DNA of 64,000 nucleotides from Flavobacterium sp. MDT1-60 (GCF_014844035.1 NZ_CP062159.1:4588001-4652000); one strand, 5' to 3'; shown: positions 1 to 9,629, counted from the first letter of the stretch. Numbers and translations are program-made. Notes: generated by a model not told the origin, from the letters alone.

Positions 1-7
1 TATATTC

Positions 8-37
8 AAAACCTTGCTCGTTGAGCAAGGTTTTTTT
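8..37 (+). terminator. Rho-independent terminator of an upstream gene outside the window
   Basis: A perfect 10-bp stem, AACCTTGCTC at 10-19 pairing with 23-32 across a GTT loop, is followed by seven T. It would end a plus-strand gene lying before the window. Confidence 0.8.
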
Positions 38-160
38 GTTTCAATTTCAAATTTCAAATTAAAATACATCACTATTTGAAACCATTTACTTACTAATTAA
101 AAATACAAATAATTAACATTTAAACAGTTATAATATTAACCATAATTAATCTAAATAAAC

Positions 161-192
161 TTTGCGAGAGAACATATACCTATTTATATTTG
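161..192 (+). promoter_or_regulatory. Bacteroidota-type promoter for the TonB-dependent receptor gene
   Basis: TTTG at 161-164 and TATATTTG at 185-192 match the -33 TTTG and -7 TAnnTTTG consensus, with the box centres 26 bases apart as expected. Transcription would start near 199, giving a leader of about 28 bases before the ATG at 227. I see no Fur-like operator that I could defend. Confidence 0.7.
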
Positions 193-226
193 CAAAAATT
201 ATTTTTAATTATTCTTAATAAACAAC

Positions 227-2521
227 ATGAAATATATTTTACTCTTCGGATTATCATTTTTAAGTTTAGCATCTTACAGTCAGGAATATTCAAGTATTGA
301 AAATAATACTACTCTAAATGATACTGTTAAAAACAAAAAAGGAGAAATTCTTAATGAGGTATTAATAACACCAAATAAACCTAAAAAACCAATTGAGGCT
401 GCACGTTCAGGTATTAAAGTTATGGACTTACCACAAAGCGTTCAGGTTATTGGTAGTGAAGTAATCGAACAGCAACAAGCAATAAGATTGAGTGAAGTAG
501 TAAAAAATCTAAACGGTGTTTATGTAGGATCTGCTCGTGGTGGTGCGCAAGAATCATTCTTTTCAAGGGGATATGATATGAGTGCCAATAATATGTTTAA
601 AAATGGTTTCCGTTATAATGCTGGTTCAATACCAGAAGTTTCCTCTTTAGAAAAAGTTGAATTCCTAAAAGGAGGTTCAGCTTTATTGTACGGAAATGTT
701 GCACCAGGTGGAATTATGAATTTGGTTACCAAAACACCAAAATTCACAAGTGGTGGCGAAGTATCTATGCAAATTGGAAGCTATTCTTACTACAAACCGT
801 CTATTGATTTTTACGGACCATTAAATAAATCTATAGCATACAGAATTACAGGATCTTATGAAAACTCAGAAAGTTTTAGGGATTTTGTAAAAAACGAACG
901 TATTTATATCAATCCTTCCTTTTTATTTCATCTCTCAGATAAAACTCAAATTACCTTACAAGGGGATTATTTAAGTGCTGACTGGACACCTGATTTTGGT
1001 ACCGGGATCTATGGAAAAACAATTTTAGACCTGCCACGTAACGAATTTTTCGGAGCACTTTGGTCCACTGCAAACACTAAATCATCTAGTGCTTCCCTAT
1101 TGTTTAATCACGATTTCAACAAAAACTGGAAATTAAATTTTAATTCTTCTTATCAATCTTACCGCAGAACTCAAACATCTACAGCACAGCTAAGTACAAT
1201 CGAAGCTAATGGAAACTGGAAACGTGGTTTAACAAAAGCTGATGGTGCAGAACAAATTTTTGGTGATCAAATAAGTTTACAAGGAAATTTTAAAACAGGA
1301 AGCATCAAACATCAAATATTTACCGGAGTTGATTACGAAAATTCTCTTGCTCCAAATTATACTTTTGGATTCTATGCTCCTGGAAAACCTGCAGACCTTT
1401 TAACAACAGAAGCTACCGCTATAAACTTATATACTTACGATTATAGCACACAAACTACTATTATTCCTTATCCAACAAGAACTACTCAATTAACCAGTAC
1501 AGAAACGCAACGTTTTGGAGCCTATTTTCAAGATTTAGTTTCGATAAATCAATACATAAAAGTTCTGGCGGGATTACGTTGGTCATGGCAGCAAAGCGAA
1601 GCTACCACTACAAAAGAAGTGATAGAGAAAAAGAATAATGTAAATGTCATTACAACTGCTTACGAAAATGCATTACCTGTAACTGGTGCTAAAGCTATAA
1701 ACAAAGCTTTCTCACCAAAAGCAGGATTGGTAGTACAGCCTACTAAAGATTTGTCTTTGTTTGCAAGTTATTCAAACTCTTTCACTCCAAATACCGGAAC
1801 AACAGTAGATTCAAAACCATTAGATCCATCAATTATAGATCAATATGAAGTTGGTGTGAAAAAAGATTTCTTTAGAGGTTTTTTGACAACAAACGTAACT
1901 GTATATCAAATTAAGAATAATAATTTAGCACAAACTGCTCAATATTTATCAGACGGTGTTACACAAAACGTTAATACTAATCTAAAAGAATTGGTTGGAG
2001 CAACAAAAGGAAAAGGAGTCGAAATAGATATTACAGCAACACCTGTAGAAGGGTTGAACATTATGGCTGGTTATAGTTTTAATGAAACCAAAGTATCTAA
2101 ATCATCTGGCACAAGCGGTAGCCTTGTTGTTGGAGATGTTTTAGCAAGAACTCCAAAAAACACTGCCAATTTGAGCTTTTTCTACAAATTGCCTAGCGGT
2201 TTATTAAAAGGGGTAACTTTTGGAGCTATTGGAAACTATGTTGGTGACCGTACCGGAGGTTGGAATGATGATTATTTATGGACAGAAAACACACCTTCAA
2301 CCAATCCAAAAACATATACGGTAACAATTAGAGATCGTGATATTCCTTTGGAAGGTTATGTTACTGTAGATGCTTCTCTTGGGTATGAATGGAAAAAATT
2401 CTCCATCTTATGCAGATTATCAAACATAACAAACGAATTGAATTATACCGTTCACGAAAATTATAGTGTGAACCCTATCGCACCTCGTCAAATTATGACA
2501 AGTTTACGATACAAGTTCTAA
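227..2521 (+). CDS. TonB-dependent siderophore-type outer membrane receptor
   Basis: This is a 764-residue TonB-dependent receptor, predicted to import a ferric siderophore or similar ligand across the outer membrane using TonB energy. A signal peptide (residues 1-18, ending SYS) precedes a plug domain of about residues 55-170. The plug carries the typical LPQSVQVI segment and a GGSALLYGNVAPGG stretch near 148. The rest is a beta-barrel ending in the aromatic YKF. The N-terminal carboxypeptidase-like domain common in SusC-type receptors is absent, which fits the FhuA/FpvA-like siderophore class better than a glycan-uptake SusC. No susD gene follows. The gene has its own promoter and terminator, so it appears monocistronic. 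The substrate cannot be told from sequence. Confidence 0.88.
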   Translation: MKYILLFGLSFLSLASYSQEYSSIENNTTLNDTVKNKKGEILNEVLITPNKPKKPIEAARSGIKVMDLPQSVQVIGSEVIEQQQAIRLSEVVKNLNGVYVGSARGGAQESFFSRGYDMSANNMFKNGFRYNAGSIPEVSSLEKVEFLKGGSALLYGNVAPGGIMNLVTKTPKFTSGGEVSMQIGSYSYYKPSIDFYGPLNKSIAYRITGSYENSESFRDFVKNERIYINPSFLFHLSDKTQITLQGDYLSADWTPDFGTGIYGKTILDLPRNEFFGALWSTANTKSSSASLLFNHDFNKNWKLNFNSSYQSYRRTQTSTAQLSTIEANGNWKRGLTKADGAEQIFGDQISLQGNFKTGSIKHQIFTGVDYENSLAPNYTFGFYAPGKPADLLTTEATAINLYTYDYSTQTTIIPYPTRTTQLTSTETQRFGAYFQDLVSINQYIKVLAGLRWSWQQSEATTTKEVIEKKNNVNVITTAYENALPVTGAKAINKAFSPKAGLVVQPTKDLSLFASYSNSFTPNTGTTVDSKPLDPSIIDQYEVGVKKDFFRGFLTTNVTVYQIKNNNLAQTAQYLSDGVTQNVNTNLKELVGATKGKGVEIDITATPVEGLNIMAGYSFNETKVSKSSGTSGSLVVGDVLARTPKNTANLSFFYKLPSGLLKGVTFGAIGNYVGDRTGGWNDDYLWTENTPSTNPKTYTVTIRDRDIPLEGYVTVDASLGYEWKKFSILCRLSNITNELNYTVHENYSVNPIAPRQIMTSLRYKF

Positions 2522-2611
2522 AAATTTGAATTAGATTTTTTTTATCCAAAGCTTTTTCTGTCTCTTCATTCTTTGAAAGCAGAAGAAGTTTTGGTTTTTA
2601 AATTTCCTTAG

Positions 2612-2649
2612 AAAACCTCATTTAGCAATAGATGAGGTTTTTTATTTTC
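2612..2649 (+). terminator. Terminator, copy 1 of a duplicated 38-bp sequence
   Basis: An 8-bp stem (AACCTCAT with ATGAGGTT, 10-base loop) is followed by a T-rich tail. The 38 bases are identical to those at 4659-4696. It ends the receptor gene, and its tail supplies the TTTC at 2646-2649 that lies at the -33 position of the next promoter. Confidence 0.8.
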
Positions 2650-2677
2650 CACCCAATACTTTTTTTGTTTAAATTTG
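2646..2677 (+). promoter_or_regulatory. Promoter for the S9 peptidase gene
   Basis: TAAATTTG at 2670-2677 is a full match to TAnnTTTG. TTTC at 2646-2649 lies exactly 26 bases upstream centre to centre and differs from TTTG at one base. Confidence 0.55.
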
Positions 2678-2718
2678 ATTATTAACAACTGATAACCAAT
2701 AATTTAAAACCGTATAAA

Positions 2719-4623
2719 ATGAAAAAAAAGTTTATTATAATTGGAGTTTTTTCTTTGCTAATACTTAATTCGTGCAAAAAAGAAGAAAACAAAGAAGAAG
2801 CAAGAATGCCCAAACAATATGCTGTAGAAGATTTTTATGATACCAAAGCAATTGGTGCAGCTGGTTTTAATAAGGATGAAACTAAAATATTAATTAATAA
2901 CAATGTTACCGGAATTGCAAATCTGTATGAATTAAATATTGCAGACACCTCCTCTGTTGCACTTACAAAATCTAAAACAGAAAGTAATTATGCTGTTGAT
3001 TATTTGCCTGGTAATTCAAAATTTATTTATTCATCTGATAAAGGAGGAAATGAAAATACACACCTCTATTTAATGAATAGAACCGATGCTTCCGTAAAAG
3101 ACATTACACCCTGGCCCAATAGCGCCAATAGTTTTGTTGGCTGGAGTCTCGACAAGAAAAATATGTACGTAAGCAGTAATAAGCGAGATGTAAAATATTT
3201 TGATATTATTAAATTGGACACACTTAGTTGGAAACCTGTCATTTTATATAAAAACGAGATAGGTTTAACTCCGTCGGTAATCAGTAAAACTGAAAGATAT
3301 ATAGCGTTAACAAAAGAAATTACAACAGATAAAAATGAACTGCATATTTACGATAGTAAAACCAAAACCACTAAAAAAATCAGTTCCGACAAAGAAGCTA
3401 GCTGGATTCCGATGGCTTTCGAAAAAAATGACAGTATCTTTTACTATTCAACGAACGATAACAGTCAATTTAGTTACCTGGTAAAATACAATTTAAACAC
3501 GGGTAAATCTGAAAAAATCTTCGAAGACAAGTGGGATGTGAATTATATGAGTCTAAGCGAAAATGAAAAATATCATATCGTTTTTATTAACGATGACGGT
3601 AAAAACAAGGTCATTCTTTTCGACCATAAATCTGGAAAAAAGATAGATTTTCCTGATTTGAAAGATGGTGATGTTCAAAACGTAATTATCTCTAACAGTG
3701 AAAATAAATTATTACTGACAGTAGGAAGCAGTACGAGCTCACCAAATTTATATGTATATGATATTCCAACTAAAACTTTAAAACAATTAACCTCAACCTT
3801 AAGCAAAAAAATTGATCAGAATGACCTTGTAAAAGCAGAAGTAGTACGGTTTAAATCTTTTGATGGAAAAGAAATCCCGGCAATTTATTACAAACCTTTA
3901 CAGGCATCAGAAAATAGTAAGGTACCAGCATTGATATGGGTTCATGGCGGACCTGGGGGACAAAGCCGAATTGGATATTCAAACAGTATTCAATATTTGG
4001 TCAATCATGGCTATGCAGTTTTAGCGGTCAATAATCGTGGCAGCAACGGTTACGGAAAAACGTTTTACAAACTAGACAACAAAGACCATAGTAACGGTGA
4101 TCTGAAGGATTGTATTTGGGGTAAAAAATGGCTGACACAGCAAAATTATATCGATTCAACTTCAATTGGTATTTACGGAGGAAGTTATGGTGGCTGCATG
4201 GTTTTAGGTGCATTGGCATTTCATCCTGAGGAATTTAAAGTGGGCGTAAACTTGTTTGGTGTTGCCAACTGGTTAAGAACTTTAAAAAGCATTCCACCTT
4301 ATTGGGAATCCTTTCGTGCAGCGCTTTATGATGAATTAGGAGATCCATATACTTCTGATAGTATACGCCTGAAAAAGATATCGCCATTATTTAATTATCA
4401 AAAAATAAACAAACCATTGCTTGTTTTTCAGGGTGCAAATGACGTCAGAGTCCTGCCTGTCGAAAGTGATGAAATAGTAGCCGGTGTGAAAAAAAATGGT
4501 GTTCCTGTTGAATATGTTGTTTACCCTGATGAAGGTCATGGTTTTCAGAAAAAAGAAAATCAAATCACTACTTCTAAAAAAACACTTGCTTTTTTAGATA
4601 AATATCTCAAACAAAAAAAATAA
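2719..4623 (+). CDS. Prolyl oligopeptidase family (S9) serine peptidase, lipoprotein
   Basis: A 634-residue exported peptidase of the S9 family, which cleaves oligopeptides, often after proline or at dipeptidyl positions. The signal peptide ends in a lipobox (LNSC, Cys19), so it is probably a membrane-anchored lipoprotein. Residues about 40-370 look like a beta-propeller with WD40/PD40-type repeats. The C-terminal alpha/beta-hydrolase domain shows VHGGPGG (an oxyanion-loop region), the nucleophile in GGSYGG (Ser489), Asp575 in GANDVRV and His607 in DEGHGF. The catalytic triad is therefore intact. It is flanked by its own promoter and by the second copy of the duplicated terminator, so it is likely monocistronic. 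The exact specificity is unknown. Confidence 0.9.
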   Translation: MKKKFIIIGVFSLLILNSCKKEENKEEARMPKQYAVEDFYDTKAIGAAGFNKDETKILINNNVTGIANLYELNIADTSSVALTKSKTESNYAVDYLPGNSKFIYSSDKGGNENTHLYLMNRTDASVKDITPWPNSANSFVGWSLDKKNMYVSSNKRDVKYFDIIKLDTLSWKPVILYKNEIGLTPSVISKTERYIALTKEITTDKNELHIYDSKTKTTKKISSDKEASWIPMAFEKNDSIFYYSTNDNSQFSYLVKYNLNTGKSEKIFEDKWDVNYMSLSENEKYHIVFINDDGKNKVILFDHKSGKKIDFPDLKDGDVQNVIISNSENKLLLTVGSSTSSPNLYVYDIPTKTLKQLTSTLSKKIDQNDLVKAEVVRFKSFDGKEIPAIYYKPLQASENSKVPALIWVHGGPGGQSRIGYSNSIQYLVNHGYAVLAVNNRGSNGYGKTFYKLDNKDHSNGDLKDCIWGKKWLTQQNYIDSTSIGIYGGSYGGCMVLGALAFHPEEFKVGVNLFGVANWLRTLKSIPPYWESFRAALYDELGDPYTSDSIRLKKISPLFNYQKINKPLLVFQGANDVRVLPVESDEIVAGVKKNGVPVEYVVYPDEGHGFQKKENQITTSKKTLAFLDKYLKQKK

Positions 4624-4658
4624 ACCAAAACAGAATCTCAATTTATAAAACCTTTTAA

Positions 4659-4696
4659 AAAACCTCATTTAGCAATAGATGAGGTTTTTTATTTTC
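4659..4696 (+). terminator. Terminator, copy 2 of the duplicated 38-bp sequence
   Basis: It is identical over 38 bases to 2612-2649, with the same 8-bp stem and T tail, and it ends the S9 peptidase gene. An ATG at 4679 inside the 3' arm opens the following reading frame in phase but cannot be its real start. Confidence 0.8.
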
Positions 4697-4722
4697 AGAG
4701 AAGAAAGTGCTTTAAATATCTT

Positions 4723-4730
4723 TACTTTTG
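4723..4730 (+). promoter_or_regulatory. -7 promoter element for the APC permease gene
   Basis: TACTTTTG fits TAnnTTTG exactly, but there is no clear -33 box at the right distance. It implies transcription starting near 4737, downstream of the 4679 ATG and consistent with translation from 4766. Confidence 0.45.
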
Positions 4731-4765
4731 CGACAAGCATTCTAATTTCAACAAAACAAAATTCT

Positions 4766-6085
4766 ATGTCAGATTCCAAACCAAACCAATTAAAAAAAAC
4801 GCTTGGATTAAGTTTTAATATTGCAGTTTTAATTGGAGGAACAATTGGAGTTGGAATTCTGCGAACACCGGGAACAATTGCCGGAATGTTAGATAATTAT
4901 TGGCTGATCATTGCTTCCTGGCTTTTTGGTGGAATATATGTTTTAATTGGCGCCAATTCGTATGCAGAGCTTGCTACAATGCTTCCAAAAGCAGGAGGAT
5001 CTTACAATTACATTAAAAGAGCTTTTGGAGATTATGCCGGTTTCTTATCTGGCTGGTTTGATTATATTACCAATGCGATTCCGCCCGCCTTTTACTGTAT
5101 TGTAATCAGTGAATATTTGATTATTTTGTTTCCGGGTTTAGCAAATTATTCTACTGTAATGGCAATTTCACTTTTAATTGCATTTGTATTGTTGCATTTA
5201 AGCGGTGTAAAAAACGGAAGTGCCATTCAGCAAATTACCAGTTTCCTTAAAGTTATTTGTTTTGTTTGTTTAGTTGTGGCGTGTTTTATGTATTCCGGAG
5301 TGCAATTAGCTCCGATTCCTAAAGACAATTCATTCTTCCAAATCGGACTTATATTTGGCTTTTTTAAATCGCTGCAACTTATCATTGGGACTTATAATGG
5401 CTGGAATAGCGTTTGCTTTTTTGCTGAGGAAAATGATAATCCGAGTAAAAATATTCCGAAATCATTATACAGCGGTGTGCTTCTGGTTATTGCTATTTAT
5501 GTTTTGGTAAACGTTGCATTTTTCCATGTTTTATCGCTGGAAAACATAGCAAAATCTAATCTGGCTGCCGCCGATGTTGCCAACATTATCTTCGGTAAAA
5601 ATGGCGCTATTATCGTAACAGTAATTTCTATTTTCTCTTTAATCAGCATTCTGAACGCTTTCATGATGATTCCACCAAGAATTTTATATGGCTTAAGCCG
5701 GGATGGTTTTTTTATTGAAAAGGGCACAAAAGTTAATAAAGGCGGCACTCCCATTACGGCCCTGCTGGTTTCATCACTTTTTAGTTTGTTTTTAATTTGT
5801 ATTGGTTCTTTTGAAGTTTTATTTACGTTTGCTGCCTTTACCTCTATTATTGTTTGGGGGTTGGCGTATTGTGCGCTTTTAAAATTAAGATCTTCTGAAC
5901 CGGAATTAGCAAGACCTTATCGATCTATTTGGTATCCCTGGGCAACCATTTTAGCCATTATTGCTTCAATTGCAATACTTGCTGGTTTTATTTTTAGCGA
6001 TCTTAAAAGCTTTTTAATCATAATTGGAATTACTTTGATTTCTTATCCTTTGTTTTTGGTTTTAAATCGAAATAATAAAAAATAG
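4766..6085 (+). CDS. APC-family amino acid permease
   Basis: An inner-membrane transporter of 439 residues in the amino acid-polyamine-organocation superfamily, with about twelve hydrophobic segments. The first helix carries the unwound-helix signature GGTIGVGIL, followed by RTPGTIAG, typical of the APC/LAT fold. The frame is open from an ATG at 4679, but that codon lies inside the preceding terminator hairpin and upstream of the likely promoter. The ATG at 4766 (MSDSKPNQLKKTLG) is therefore the better start. The gene stands alone between a terminator and the GyrI-like gene. The substrate amino acid cannot be assigned. Confidence 0.88.
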   Translation: MSDSKPNQLKKTLGLSFNIAVLIGGTIGVGILRTPGTIAGMLDNYWLIIASWLFGGIYVLIGANSYAELATMLPKAGGSYNYIKRAFGDYAGFLSGWFDYITNAIPPAFYCIVISEYLIILFPGLANYSTVMAISLLIAFVLLHLSGVKNGSAIQQITSFLKVICFVCLVVACFMYSGVQLAPIPKDNSFFQIGLIFGFFKSLQLIIGTYNGWNSVCFFAEENDNPSKNIPKSLYSGVLLVIAIYVLVNVAFFHVLSLENIAKSNLAAADVANIIFGKNGAIIVTVISIFSLISILNAFMMIPPRILYGLSRDGFFIEKGTKVNKGGTPITALLVSSLFSLFLICIGSFEVLFTFAAFTSIIVWGLAYCALLKLRSSEPELARPYRSIWYPWATILAIIASIAILAGFIFSDLKSFLIIIGITLISYPLFLVLNRNNKK

Positions 6086-6148
6086 AATTACTGATGACAT
6101 AGGGTTGTCACATGGTATGATTTACTTTGCCATCTAAACAAATCAAAA

Positions 6149-6772
6149 ATGGATAAATTAGATTTAACAAAGGCCGACAAGGTATATTATACCGCTAAAA
6201 CTAAACCTCAGATACTTTATATTGGAGAGACACATTATTTGTCAATTACAGGTAAGGGTGATCCTTCTGAACAAGTTTTTTCGGATAAAATTCAAGTATT
6301 ATACGCTACAGCTTACGTTATAAAATTTATGTGCAAAGCATTAAACCATGATTTTGTCGTACCAAAACTAGAAGGCTTATGGAGTTTTGATGAAGAAAAA
6401 TACAAGCTTATTTCTATGGAGGAAGCGCCCTTAAAAATACCACGAAGTGAATGGAATTACAGATTAATGATCAGAATGCCAGATTTTGTTACCAGAGAAC
6501 AAGTCGAAGAAGCTACTGCTATTGTTATTAATAAAAAAGGAATAAAAGCTGCAAGTACAATCGAATTTTATGAAATGACAGAAGGCAAAGTAATACAAAT
6601 TCTTCATGTTGGTCCTTTTGCCAATGAGCCTGAAACACTTAAAAAAATACAAGAATTTACTTCTGAAAACAATTTACAAAAAAATGGAATCCATCATGAA
6701 ATCTATTTGTCAGATTTTCGAAAAACTTCTCCCGATAAATTGAAAACTATATTAAGAGAACCTGTAAAATAG
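6149..6772 (+). CDS. GyrI-like small-molecule-binding domain protein
   Basis: A 207-residue soluble protein resembling the stand-alone GyrI-like (SHS2-fold) family, which binds small molecules and in some members hydrolyses or sequesters toxic compounds. Family-like features are the WxFDEEKY segment near residue 85, a central RSEWNYRLMIRMPDFV stretch, and the C-terminal HVGPFANEPETLKKIQEF followed by HHEIYLSDFRK. It has no DNA-binding helix-turn-helix, so it is not an AraC- or MerR-type regulator. It starts 63 bases after the permease and ends at a bidirectional terminator shared with valS. Its physiological ligand is unknown. Confidence 0.7.
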   Translation: MDKLDLTKADKVYYTAKTKPQILYIGETHYLSITGKGDPSEQVFSDKIQVLYATAYVIKFMCKALNHDFVVPKLEGLWSFDEEKYKLISMEEAPLKIPRSEWNYRLMIRMPDFVTREQVEEATAIVINKKGIKAASTIEFYEMTEGKVIQILHVGPFANEPETLKKIQEFTSENNLQKNGIHHEIYLSDFRKTSPDKLKTILREPVK

Positions 6773-6785
6773 TACTCTATTAAAT

Positions 6786-6826
6786 AAAAAAATCCCAATT
6801 CTGAAAATTCAGAATTGGGATTTTTT
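6786..6826. terminator. Bidirectional terminator between convergent genes
   Basis: A stem of at least 12 bp (CCCAATTCTGAA at 6794-6805 with 6808-6819) is flanked by A6 on the left and T6 on the right. It can terminate both the GyrI-like gene and valS. Confidence 0.85.
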
Positions 6827-6848
6827 ATATTTAAAGTAAGCTAGATTC

Positions 6849-9485
6849 TTATTTCAAACCAGCAATACTCTGCTCGATTGTAGCAATTTTCGCCAAGGCA
6901 TCAGCTTCTTTTTGTTTTTCGTTAGCCAAAACTTTTTCTGGTGCTCCCGAAACGAATTTCTCATTAGACAATTTTGCCTCAACTGATTTTAAAAAACCTT
7001 GCGTGTAAACTAATTCTGCAGTTAATTTTGCAATTTCAGCTTCAACATCGATATTTCCTCCTGAAATCGGAATGAAATATTCATTTGATTTTACACGGAA
7101 AGATAATGCTCCATCTACTTTAGCCGAAACATATTCGAAAGCGGAAATATTTCCTAATTTAGTTACGATTGTATCAAAATAAGTTGAGATATTCTCGCTG
7201 TTGATTGCTTTCAATTCGATTGCATCTTTAAATGGAATATTTTTATCTTTTCTAATCGTTCTGATTCCAGAAATTACTTCAATTGTACTTTCAAAATCAG
7301 TAATTAAACTCGCATTAAATGGTTTTAATTCTGGCCATGTTGAAACAATTAATGCTTCTTCAGCAGTTCTGTCAGCAATTAAATGCCAAATTTCCTCTGT
7401 TAAGAATGGCATAAACGGATGTAACAATTTTAAGTTACTTTCTAACATTTCAATTGCTTTATCAAACGTTGCTTTGTCAATTGGCTGTTGGTAAGCCGGT
7501 TTAATCATCTCTAAAAACCAGGAACAGAAATCATCCCAAACCAATTTGTAAATGGCCATTAACGAATCTGAAATTCTGTATTTCTCAAAATTATCTTCAA
7601 TATCAACTAAGGTTTGCTGCAATTTCGCTTCGTACCATTCGATTGCTACTTTTGATGATTCCGGTTGTGGAATAGTTTCAGAAACCTCCCAGCCTTTTAT
7701 CAATTTAAAGGCATTCCAAATCTTGTTTGAAAATGCTTTTCCCTGATTACATAATTCTTCATCAAACATAATATCGTTTCCGGCAGAAGCACTCAAAAGC
7801 AATCCTACACGAACACCATCGGCACCGAATTTTTCGATCAGGTCTAAAGGATCAGGAGAATTTCCTAATGATTTAGACATTTTGCGACGTTGTTTATCAC
7901 GAACCAAACCAGTCAAATATACATTTGTAAATGGTTTTTCGCCAGCATATTCATATCCTGCAATAATCATTCTGGCAACCCAGAAAAATAAAATATCCGG
8001 ACCAGTTACCAGGTCATTAGTTGGATAATAATATTTATAATCTGCACTTTCCGGATCCATTATTCCACCAAAAACAGACATCGGCCATAGCCAGGATGAA
8101 AACCAGGTGTCTAAGGCGTCAACATCCTGCTTCAGGTTGTTGGTTGTTAGTTGTTGGTTGTTCGTTTTTTCTTTAGCTAAAGCTAAGGCATCTTCGATGT
8201 TTTCTGCAACTACAAAGTCTTCTTTTCCATCTCCGTAATAGTAGGCCGGGATTTGTTGTCCCCACCATAATTGACGAGAGATATTCCAATCACGGATATT
8301 ATTTAACCAGTGTGCATATGTGTTTTCGAAACGTTTTGGGTGCAATTTAATATCGCCATCAACCAATACAGATTGAATTGCCGGTTTAACTAAATCTTCC
8401 ATCTTCAAAAACCATTGATCTGACAATCTTGGTTCGATTACCGCTTTGGTTCTTTCAGATGTTCCTACTTTATTCAAATGGATTTCGGTCTTCGCCAAAG
8501 CGCCAATTTCTTCTAATTCTTTTGCAATTTCAGTACGAACCACAAAACGATCTTTTCCCTGATAATGCAATCCGAAACTATTTAGTGTAGCATCTTCATT
8601 AAAGATATCAACGATTTCAAGATTGTGCTTCTCCCCCAGCGTTTTGTCATTCATATCGTGCGCCGGAGTTACTTTTAAACATCCGGTTCCGAATTCTACA
8701 TCTACATATTCATCTTCGATAATTGGAATTACTCTGCCACAAATAGGAACAATAGCTTTTTTTCCTTTTAAATGAGTAAAACGGGCATCATTTGGGTTGA
8801 TACAAATTGCAGTATCCCCAAAGATAGTTTCAGGACGTGTTGTTGCAATCGTTAAGAAATCTTCTGAACCTTCAATTTTATATTTTAAGAAAAATAATTT
8901 TCCTTGTTGCTCTTCGTAAATAACTTCTTCGTCAGAAAGTGTTGTTTTAGCTTCCGGGTCCCAGTTTACCATTCGGTATCCTCTATAAATCAAACCTTTG
9001 TTATATAAATCAACAAACGATTTAATTACAGACGCCGACATATCAGGATCCATGGTAAATTTAGTTCTTTCCCAGTCGCAGGAAGCTCCTAACTTTTTAA
9101 GTTGGTCAAGGATAACTCCACCGTATTTATCTGTCCATTCCCAGGCGTGTGCTAAAAACTCTTCGCGTGTTAAATCATTTTTATTGATTCCTTCTGCTTT
9201 TAATTTTGCTACAACTTTCGCCTCAGTTGCAATTGATGCGTGATCCGTTCCCGGAACCCAGCATGCATTGAAACCTTTAAGACGTGCGCGACGAATTAAA
9301 ACATCCTGAATTGTATTGTTCAGCATATGCCCCATATGAAGCACTCCTGTTACGTTTGGCGGTGGAATTACAATTGTGTAAGGTGTTCTGTGATCTGGCT
9401 CCGAATGAAAATAGTTGTTTTTCATCCAGTAATCATACCATTTATTCTCGATCGTTTTAGCGTCAAATTGTGCTGGAATTGTCAT
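6849..9485 (-). CDS. valS: Valine-tRNA ligase
   Basis: Class I aminoacyl-tRNA synthetase charging tRNA-Val, 878 residues as usual for the bacterial enzyme. The HIGH-type motif is HMGH at 50-53 within PPNVTGVLHMGHML, and KMSKS is at 535-539. The region between carries the editing domain. A C-terminal coiled coil (about 810-878) contains the ELVYTQGFLKSVEAKL segment seen in ValRS. An in-frame run rich in Asn and Gln (TNNQQLTTNN, encoded at about 8135-8163) just before the DVDALDTWFSSW motif is made of two copies of a GTT-rich 15-bp unit. It appears to be a local repeat expansion in a loop. Confidence 0.97.
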   Translation of the reverse strand: MTIPAQFDAKTIENKWYDYWMKNNYFHSEPDHRTPYTIVIPPPNVTGVLHMGHMLNNTIQDVLIRRARLKGFNACWVPGTDHASIATEAKVVAKLKAEGINKNDLTREEFLAHAWEWTDKYGGVILDQLKKLGASCDWERTKFTMDPDMSASVIKSFVDLYNKGLIYRGYRMVNWDPEAKTTLSDEEVIYEEQQGKLFFLKYKIEGSEDFLTIATTRPETIFGDTAICINPNDARFTHLKGKKAIVPICGRVIPIIEDEYVDVEFGTGCLKVTPAHDMNDKTLGEKHNLEIVDIFNEDATLNSFGLHYQGKDRFVVRTEIAKELEEIGALAKTEIHLNKVGTSERTKAVIEPRLSDQWFLKMEDLVKPAIQSVLVDGDIKLHPKRFENTYAHWLNNIRDWNISRQLWWGQQIPAYYYGDGKEDFVVAENIEDALALAKEKTNNQQLTTNNLKQDVDALDTWFSSWLWPMSVFGGIMDPESADYKYYYPTNDLVTGPDILFFWVARMIIAGYEYAGEKPFTNVYLTGLVRDKQRRKMSKSLGNSPDPLDLIEKFGADGVRVGLLLSASAGNDIMFDEELCNQGKAFSNKIWNAFKLIKGWEVSETIPQPESSKVAIEWYEAKLQQTLVDIEDNFEKYRISDSLMAIYKLVWDDFCSWFLEMIKPAYQQPIDKATFDKAIEMLESNLKLLHPFMPFLTEEIWHLIADRTAEEALIVSTWPELKPFNASLITDFESTIEVISGIRTIRKDKNIPFKDAIELKAINSENISTYFDTIVTKLGNISAFEYVSAKVDGALSFRVKSNEYFIPISGGNIDVEAEIAKLTAELVYTQGFLKSVEAKLSNEKFVSGAPEKVLANEKQKEADALAKIATIEQSIAGLK

Positions 9486-9499
9486 TTTATCGTGGATAT

Positions 9500-9588
9500 G
9501 TTTAATCGTTAATTTGTTTAATCGTTAATTTGTTTTACTCTTTCTTAATCGTTATCAATTAAACGATTAAACAGTTAAACAAATAAAC
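9500..9588. repeat. Tandem and inverted repeats upstream of valS (GTTTAATCGTT family)
   Basis: A 16-base unit (GTTTAATCGTTAATTT) is repeated exactly at 9500-9515 and 9516-9531. The reverse complement of its core follows at 9562-9572. The same 11-mer GTTTAATCGTT recurs at 28994-29004 and, inverted, at 21540-21550. Confidence 0.75.
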
Positions 9589-9629
9589 CATAAAAACTTT
9601 GGTTCAATTTTTGTAATTATAACTGACAG

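Noticed and set aside
4679..4768. Extended N-terminus of the APC permease from an ATG at 4679
   Set aside because: The ATG lies in the 3' arm of the preceding terminator and upstream of the likely promoter; the frame reads MRFFIFREES, unlike permease starts. ATG at 4766 is preferred.
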